Positions 57,669 to 64,000 of a DNA stretch of 64,000 nt are shown here, piece after piece. The DNA comes from Topomyia yanbarensis (lineage: Eukaryota > Arthropoda > Insecta > Diptera > Culicidae). The stretch covers positions 188,845,844-188,909,843 of the forward strand of contig NC_080672.1 of assembly GCF_030247195.1 (NCBI RefSeq). The letters run 5' to 3'. The notes below the pieces were generated by a model. The model was not told the origin of the DNA, did no database searches, and saw only the letters and a program-made list of their open reading frames with translations. Position 1 is the stretch's first letter. Each line of letters opens with the position of its first letter. Both the position numbers and the translations under genes were made by a program.

Positions 57669-60350
57669 GGGTGATGAGCCTATTTTGGCACCATTATGGA
57701 GAGGGTCGCACTATTTTTTGAACAACTTTAAAAAAAGTCATATTACCTATAACCTTTTTCAGAATAAAGTATCAGTGTACTGTTTCTTAAACATCTGTAT
57801 AATGCTTATTTGGCAGAATTGTCTCAATTTTCAGCATAAATGAAAATAAATGTTCTATTCTGTGCATCTATTCCCACCTGAACGTTCCAATTATCGCCTC
57901 ATGGGTGTGCCGATTTCCACCTCATCGAAAAACAATCTAGTTGAAACGCAATGCCTCATATTTCATTTGCGTCGATTCTAACTAGGTATCCAGATCATGG
58001 ACGCCAACGCGTGATTTGTAAAACGAATTATTCTGCTTTTTTCAGCCGATCAAAACAAACGTAAACATCACGCACACGAAAGAAACTCATAAGCTGTTAG
58101 TAGAAGAGCGCCCAGAACTGCGCATGCAGGAAATAACCATGCGAAAGTTAACAACTGGAATATAAAGTTTCACATCACACATTATTTCCTCCCGATCTAA
58201 ATTGTATGTGCAGATGAAAATAAAATATCTGCAATCAACAATTAGTAGAATAACTTGAAATAATTGATTGCTTATACCTGAAATTGCATTACATTATATT
58301 TACAAGTTCATGTTTTGGTTTGGCCGCACTGGTGATTCTTTTCTGTATAATGGATGCAAAAAGTTGGTTTTGATTGTAGTAGTGTATCAGCAAAACATGC
58401 CAATAATAGGAACCCCCGTATTTAGTTTTATCCTACACTGAGCAAAAAGCATCTGAGAATTTCATAAGTCTCGGCATATGAACCAACCTTCTGACGATGT
58501 CATTGAACACTTTAGAATGTCATAGGCAGGCTTATGAATTCATTGATCTTTATTCATGCACTCCATAGACGTACAAATAATGAATTTCATAAAACAGTCT
58601 TATGACTTCGCTCCAATATATGCCTTTAAGAATTTCATAAGTTTTTCTCATGAAACCCATATGAGATCTATTATTGATTCTATAAAATTGTATTTTGTTT
58701 TTCATAAACGTCACTTTTGTGAAAAGTTCATAATTGTTTCTTATGAATTCAGTACTGGCCTGTGTCGTGTCCGGACGAACCAGTAGTCGAACCTCCTCGT
58801 TCAAAATCAATTTTATTTTAATATTTCTCTCTCTTCGTCTCATTCCCTACAGCCTGGACGGCCAACCAGGAGTTGATAGTTTCAGCACTTTTTGATTACC
58901 GCTGTTTGAAACAAAAGAAGTGAGATTTTCAGTCAAATTGCAACAATTTTAAATTGTTTTTATGTTATTGAATAAATTACTGTGAGCATTAAATCTGTAT
59001 ACATGGTTATGATTTTTACAGAAGATATCCGATTATTTGAAATGAAATAAGTTGTGCATATAATTAGTGTCTGACGCGTATTTTATAATTATCAAAATCA
59101 TTTGAGAAGTAACAATCATTATCATTCAGTCCAGTTTCCCAGTTGTCTAAGCCCAGTTTCCCAAGAAATATTGACGAAGCGTTGCTCATAATGAGCAAAT
59201 TTTAATATTTAATGAGAGTTTTCTCTTCAATCTTCTGAAGGGATCTATACTTGGCGGTTAATTTGTCCCGAATTGAGTTCTACAAGATGACCACACGAAT
59301 GAACTCATGAGGAATGACGTTCATGTTTGACAATTCTCAGTGATTTGTTTACTTTGTCAGTTGCGTGAGTTGGAGTGCAACGGGTGCACATCTATTACAT
59401 TCAAACTCACATAACTTCCATGTAAACAAACCACCGAGAATTGTTAAACGAAGTTCATCCAGCTCATTTTGTGGGGTTATGTTGGTTGGTGTAAAACCTA
59501 ATATCCTCTCAAGGTTGATTTTTACTTTTGTTTTTTTGTCTACTAAAAAGCTCGAGAAATGTCAGCCATGTTTTTTTTATATAAATGCACAATAATATAC
59601 ATAAATAACAAACATGGCATTCATTCGAACATTGTAATGAATTTCATAAGACTGTTCTACGGAAATCGTTATTTCTACTATGTTTTCTACTTATAAATGT
59701 CAGAAATTTTCATAAATGGGCACCTATGGCGTTCATTCGGACATTTTCATAAATTTCATAAGACTGTCTTATGAAAATAATAAGAGATGGATTTGGAAAA
59801 TTTCCCTTCCAAATCATAAGACAGATTTATAAAATCCATTTAAAATCCTTATGTCTGAAAGTCATAAGACGTTTTTATGGAAATTCAATGTAAATTTTGC
59901 TCGGTGTATTATAACACTAGGCCTATTCTAGTGTTTGACGAGTGCTTTTAAAGTGAAATAATCGTAAAAAGGTTCTCCAGCTAAAATAAAGGTATGTATC
60001 AGTGCAATATTTAATACATTTGTGCCGGAATAACGAGATATGAGGCGGTAAATGCTGGCTCGAAAGTGTTTATTTTGCTAAGCGCCGTTGCGTCCTGTTT
60101 CGGTTCACTACGCGAGTGAGGCGGATCAGCAGATATTTCAATAAGGTGATTTTGTTTTAATTAAAAGTTGGATTTAGAGGATAGTTCTGAATACGTATGT
60201 GCACAACAAATAAAGAATATAATTTGAGCTTTTTTTGCACACCTGTTTTAGCCAAATCGATATTGTCATTACCTCATACGCTTGGTTCGAAACCAAGGGG
60301 TACGAAATAGGGTCACAATAGGCTCTACTGCCATAATAGGCACATCACCC
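57669..60350. mobile_element. Non-autonomous TA-flanked DNA element, GGGTGATG termini
   Basis: Left end GGGTGATGAGCCTATTTTGG and right end (complement) GGGTGATGTGCCTATTATGG form TIRs of about 22 bp. LINE A is continuous across it except for a TA duplication (57667-57668, 60351-60352). 2682 bp without transposase. It contains another TA-flanked element. TA target and GGG start suggest the Tc1/mariner-pogo group. Confidence 0.87.
58436..59906. mobile_element. Nested TA-flanked element with CAC(T/C)GAGCAAAA ends
   Basis: CACTGAGCAAAA at the left and the complement CACCGAGCAAAA at the right, with TA on both sides (58434-58435, 59907-59908). The ends and interior carry many TTTCATAAG / CTTATGAAA words, including the palindrome TTTCATAAGACTGTCTTATG at 59749-59768. 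No coding sequence. The superfamily is unclear. Confidence 0.65.
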
Positions 60351-60352
60351 TA

Positions 60353-62722
60353 TATCAGTTGAAAGAGGCATGTAGGTGGGAAACTTTGCAGTAGTATACC
60401 ATTCTCTTAGTTCTAGCGATCGACGATTTTTAGAAATTTTAGAAAACTGGTGGGAGAATTTCGTTGATTTAAGCAAACTTAATGTAATTTCGGGCGATTT
60501 CAATATTGATTGGCTCAAAGATCAAAATTCGAATCAGTTGAAGCAGTTGGCTGAGTTTTTCAATTTCAAGCAAACGGTTAGTGAGTTTACAAGAATTTCC
60601 AGACACAGTAGAACATTGATAGATCACGTGTATTCCAATTTTGATGGGGTTTATTCGTATGTAGAGGCCGATTGTAAAATTTCAGACCATGAGACAATTT
60701 CAATTTTTCTGGAGAATGAACCAAACCGTGAGGAGGATAAAGTTAAAATTAAGTGCTGGAAAAGATATTCGAAACAAGCCATGTCTTAACTGGTTTCGAG
60801 AAGCCTGGATTTTACGGAATTGAATGGAAATTTGGATAACAAGGCAGCTGTTCTATCTAATGTGTTAAAAGAGTGTACAAATAGTTTAGTTTCTCAAAAG
60901 TATGTTAATTTAAATAACTCGAACAGCTAGTACTCTTTAGATCTTTTGCACCTGAAACGTAAAAGGGATAAAAAGTACAAGAAATTTTGCAGAACTAATA
61001 GTGAACGTCTTTGGAATGGTTACACACGCGCACGAAATATTTATTCACGAGCTTTGAAAAAGGCCAAATGTGAGCACATTCAAAGGAAGATCGATCGACA
61101 TCAAAACAACAGCAAAGAGTTATGGAAAATCCTAAAGAATTTAATTAAACCTAAACCTAGTTCCTTGCACTCCATAACTTTTAACGGGGTAGAAGAACAA
61201 TCTGAGCAAATAATAGCTGAAAAATTTAACAGTTATTTCGTTAACAGTGTGCAACTGATCAATCAAAGTATTGAGCTGGTCAGTGAAGCTGTGGAAATAA
61301 CACAGCCGATTAATAGTAACTGTAGATTTGATGGATTTCACCCAATCACTTTTGAACAATTGAAAGATATTTGTTTTTCTTTGGGAAAATCGGCTGGTAT
61401 CGATAATGTCAACGCAAAAGTGACACAGGATTGCTTTCATGTCATCGGACACGATCTGCTGGACCTTGTAAATGAATCGCTACAAACTGGGCACGTGCCG
61501 ACAATTTGGAAGGAATCACTTGTGATTCCTATTCCCAAAGTTACTGGGACGGATAACGCCGAAGAGTACCGCCCCATTAACATGTTGCACACATTAGAGA
61601 AAATTTTAGAACTTGTTGTTAAGAGCTAGCTGATGAGTTATTTAAATAATAATAATTTGCTAATTCCGGAGCAATCGGGATACCGAGAGGGACACTCTTG
61701 CGAAACCGCTTTAAATCTAGTGTTAGCAAAATGGAAAGAGAAAATCGAGGTTAAAGAGACTATTTTTGCTGTATTTTTGGATCTGAAACGCGCTTTTGAG
61801 ACAATTTCAAGACCTTTACTTTTGGAAACTTTAGAGCGATTTGGTATAGGAGGGATAGCACATAAGTGGTTTGAAAACTATTTATGTGATAGAACTCAGA
61901 AAACTAGTTTCAACGATTTTGTATCTAGTCCTCTCGGCAACCCTCTTGGAGTTGCGCAAGGTAGTGTCTTAGGTCCTATTTTATTTATTATGTATATAAA
62001 TGACATTAGGCGAGTTTTACGATTTTGTGACTTAAATTTGTTTGCTGATGACACTGTTCTGTTCATTGCAGCTAAGGATAACAATGAAGCCGTGGCGCAT
62101 TTGAACGAAGATTTGCATTCCCTTGCTAGTTGGTTAAAATTTAAACAATTAAAGTTAAATGGTGCTAAAACTAAATATATGATTACGTTGAACTGACGTT
62201 GACGTTGAAATAAATGGTGAGACTATTGATCGCGTTAGTGAATTAAAATATCTTGGAATAATCATTGATGACAAGTTAACCTTTAAGTCTCACAGCGACA
62301 ATATTGTGTCGTCTGAAAAATGATTTGACAATTAGTAGTAAAGTTTTATTATATAAATCTATTGTTTCACCACATATTGAATTCTGCCCATCCATTTTGT
62401 TTCTTGCCAATCAAACAGAAATAATGAGGTTACAGCGATTGCAAGATAGAATCATGCGATTAATTTTGAAACGTAACAGATACACTTCCCCTAGTTTCAT
62501 GCTAAGCGCATTACAATGGCTCTCTGTGAAGCAAAGAATTTATTACTTAACAGTGGTGTTCATTTTTAAAATTATTAATGGAATGCTGCCTCAATATTTG
62601 TGTGATCGAATTGAAAGAGGAAGTGATGTACATAGGTACAACACTAGAAACGCGTCGGATGCAAGAACACCAAACTTTTTATTTAGTAGTTCACAGAACT
62701 CCTTGTTGTACAAAGGAATAAG
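60353..62722 (+). pseudogene. Duplicated LINE A piece: endonuclease, RT and C-terminus
   Basis: It resumes after the DNA element with the same GM-stop lesion as 49656, then GNFAVVYHSLSSSDRR, VISGDFNIDWL, DHETISIF, a stop at 60787-60789, and RT from 61330: GKSAGIDNVNAKV, MLHTLEKILELVVKS, a stop, VFLDLKRAFETISR, VAQGSVLGPILF, LFADDTVLF. Small deletions near 62187 and 62297 break the palm-thumb region. The C-terminal part (62304-62720) is cut by a retroposon at 62722. Confidence 0.84.
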
Positions 62723-62802
62723 TCCAGTCTACTTTCTACTTCTGCCGCAGTCAGACGTACAATCGAGCCAAGTGAACAACAGGCCTCTCGATCTAGTGTG
62801 CA

Positions 62803-63849
62803 TTGTCTCGAGAACAAAGGAAATATCGGATTATTCTTGTCATCATGAGTAAAGTTGACGAAAAAGCTCTACTCCGACCCAACGCAGCGGTCGTTGACTT
62901 TAAATTTTGTTTAAAACGACCGAGTTTTAGTGAAGTGGAATACCTTCTGAAGGTAAAAATGCAACTTAGGCTTGCGGAAGTCTTGTACCTTCAGTATCAT
63001 CATCTTCGCAATGTAGTGTTAATATCATTCAACACGTTAGCACAAGCCGAGCGTTTCGTTTTAAAGAATAACTTAAAACACGTGTTTGAAAGTGACAACG
63101 TTGGAATTAAGATTCCCGTATACATTGAGAATGATTATATAGATGTAAGGTTATATGACCTATCACCTCGTACCCCTCCTGAGCCAATTGCAAAATGCAT
63201 GTCGCAATACGGAGAAGTAGAATCCGTTACACCTGATACTTGGAGAAACTTTTTCCCGGGTACTCCTAACGGCGTTTTTGTAGTGAGGATGCGGGTTGAA
63301 AGGCCTATACCCTCCTACTTGGCAATAAAGCTCAATACTCACGGAACTACAATTATGCAAACTACGCTATGCACCCACGAGGGGCAAACTCCTACGTGCA
63401 AGTATTGTAATCAGACAGCTCATCATGGACAACCTTGCGCGGAAGATGCAGAGGAAAATGCATCTCAACCGATTGCCAACTCATCTACGGCAAACCAACC
63501 AAAAACAGAGTTTTCAATGCCAATGCCTGAACCACAAACGGTGGCTAAATTTGTGGCAGCTGTTCAGACCATAATGACAGCCGCAAAAGAATCATCCAGC
63601 ACCCCGAAAGCAACTGTAAGTAACATTGGCAACGAATGCAGTTACAATGACGACGGATTTACACTGATCAACAATAAGTGCAAGAAGCAAGGGAGAACAT
63701 CTGATCCCGGACACCAAGCCAGCTTCGACCGGGACGTGAAAAACAAGAGAGAATCAAATGACCCCCCTGACGCTGTTTGCCAACAGACTTCGCGAAAAAA
63801 GGTCTCCGCTCGCAACAAAAAGTTGCGCGCACGAGATCCAATTAATTAA
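62803..63849 (+). CDS. Intact Gag-like ORF1 protein of the gag-only retroposon
   Basis: 348 residues if ATG 62803 is used, or 334 from ATG 62845, which follows GTCATC and starts MSKVDEKALL. Residues of about 40-180 (long numbering) look like one or two RRM-like folds (VLISFNTLAQAERFV, YIDVRLYDLSP). The only cysteine cluster is CTHEG..TCKYCNQTAHHGQPC near residues 190-212, an unusual zinc knuckle. The C-terminal third is low-complexity and ends basic (SRKKVSARNKKLRARD). No stops or shifts, in contrast to all LINE frames around it. It is probably a nucleic-acid-binding nucleocapsid. Confidence 0.8.
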   Translation: MSREQRKYRIILVIMSKVDEKALLRPNAAVVDFKFCLKRPSFSEVEYLLKVKMQLRLAEVLYLQYHHLRNVVLISFNTLAQAERFVLKNNLKHVFESDNVGIKIPVYIENDYIDVRLYDLSPRTPPEPIAKCMSQYGEVESVTPDTWRNFFPGTPNGVFVVRMRVERPIPSYLAIKLNTHGTTIMQTTLCTHEGQTPTCKYCNQTAHHGQPCAEDAEENASQPIANSSTANQPKTEFSMPMPEPQTVAKFVAAVQTIMTAAKESSSTPKATVSNIGNECSYNDDGFTLINNKCKKQGRTSDPGHQASFDRDVKNKRESNDPPDAVCQQTSRKKVSARNKKLRARDPIN

Positions 63850-63900
63850 TTCTTGTTTGTATTTTTATTTTTACATGTATTGTAAACGTATAAAAGATCC

Positions 63901-63953
63901 ACGGCTCCGTTAAGCTACCGCTATGAGCCGTGTCAAATAAACGAATTAAAAAA
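63901..63953 (+). promoter_or_regulatory. 3'-terminal stem-loop and TCAAATAAACGAA box of the retroposon
   Basis: Perfect 7-bp stem ACGGCTC/GAGCCGT (63901-63907, 63925-63931) around a 17-nt loop containing AAGCTACCGC (63912-63921), then TCAAATAAACGAA (63933-63945) and poly(A). The same layout with other stem bases is found at the 3' ends of LINE B1, B2 and D. Confidence 0.8.
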
Positions 63954-63961
63954 AAAAAAAA

Positions 63962-64000
63962 AAAGGAATAAGTTTTTTCAATTCGATGCCTAGACATATT
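63962..64000 (+). pseudogene. LINE A ORF2 C-terminal continuation at the window edge
   Basis: GGAATAAGTTTTTTCAATTC and the next bases match LINE A1 at 21779-21814, so ORF2 of the LINE A copy continues past the retroposon and out of the window. Confidence 0.85.

Larger units (their letters stand above)
62723..63961 (+). mobile_element. Gag-only polyadenylated retroposon
   Basis: 1239 bp flanked by AAAGGAATAAG (62712-62722 and 63962-63972), with a poly(A) tail merging into the right repeat. It has an 80-120-bp 5' UTR, one intact ORF, and a 105-bp 3' UTR with a stem-loop and TCAAATAAACGAA box. No endonuclease or RT. The architecture is like HeT-A of Drosophila or mammalian HAL1 in principle (LINE-type, ORF1 only), but there is no sequence claim of relation to either. 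Confidence 0.85.
29604..64000 (+). mobile_element. Helentron (RepHel plus endonuclease), interrupted, runs off the window
   Basis: The order of pieces is N-terminal Helitron domain (29604-29825, 31184-31466), Rep (37367-39016), helicase (39064-41000) and C-terminal endonuclease (41000-41543). Inserts are a TA element (29826-31183), LINE D (31467-37366) and LINE A2 (from 41544 past the edge). A C-terminal endonuclease domain after the Pif1-like helicase is the mark of Helentron/Helitron2-type elements. The 3' end must lie beyond 64000. Stops, frameshifts and catalytic changes show it is inactive. Confidence 0.8.
41544..64000 (+). mobile_element. LINE A2 with many inserts
   Basis: The second LINE A copy, inserted in the Helentron endonuclease. 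Order: 5' UTR 41544-41826, ORF1 41827-42920, LINE B2, ORF1 end and ORF2 start 48992-50724, LINE C, RT 56347-57242, then a jump back to the ORF1 end (57238), ORF2 start to 57668, DNA element, 60353-62722, gag-only retroposon, and 63962-64000. Its 3' end is outside the window. The internal restart shows a tandem duplication of about 2.4 kb of LINE A. Confidence 0.85.

Overview
This window is eukaryotic, repeat-dense DNA with no recognisable host gene. The mix of elements (an errantivirus with a baculovirus-F-like env, I-, R1- and CR1/L2-type LINEs, a Helitron of the Helentron type, TA-flanked DNA elements, and many copies of a GC-tipped, TG-rich repeat of the kind that fills culicine mosquito introns) suggests a mosquito-like dipteran genome. 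The species cannot be named from the sequence. Almost every reading frame belongs to a transposable element, and most are broken.

Layout. (1) 1-27600 holds an errantivirus-like LTR retroelement set in (TA)n tracts. Its 5' part (LTR, gag, protease, start of pol) occurs three times: inverted at 1-1909, direct at 2106-5360, and direct at 5706-8960. The rest of pol, env and a 3' LTR lie at 22817-27183. The gap is a LINE of the CR1/L2 type (LINE A1, 8359-22816) that landed in pol. LINE A1 is itself split by a 3.6-kb repeat-filled insert (8609-12184), a DNA element (12234-14688) and an antisense, 5'-truncated I-like LINE (LINE B1, 17410-20357). (2) 27601-29603 is non-coding, with short tandem repeats. 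(3) From 29604 to beyond the right edge lies one Helentron (RepHel plus C-terminal endonuclease). It is split by a TA-flanked DNA element (29826-31183), a near-full-length I-like LINE (LINE D, 31467-37366) and a second LINE A copy (LINE A2, from 41544). (4) LINE A2 is in turn split by a full-length I-like LINE (LINE B2, 42921-48977), an R1-clade LINE (LINE C, 50725-56334), an internal duplication junction (57238-57242), a TA-flanked DNA element that holds another (57669-60350 around 58436-59906), and a polyadenylated retroposon with a single gag-like ORF (62723-63961).

The nesting can be checked from the sequence: most inserts are bounded by target-site duplications, and the interrupted frames resume on the far side. 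Relative ages follow. The Helentron and errantivirus are oldest in their halves, the LINE A copies came next, then the I-like and R1-like LINEs and the DNA elements.

The most interesting observation is the gag-only retroposon at 62723-63961. It keeps one intact ORF, has no reverse transcriptase, and ends in a stem-loop plus TCAAATAAACGAA box that is also present, with different but still paired stem bases, at the 3' ends of LINE B1, B2 and D. This suggests, as inference, that it is mobilised by the reverse transcriptase of an I-like LINE. Other points of note are the head-to-head and tandem errantivirus copies in TA microsatellite, an env tail encoded inside the 3' LTR, an ATGGNTAA ORF1/ORF2 overlap in the I-like LINEs, and 5'-UTR monomers in LINE D.
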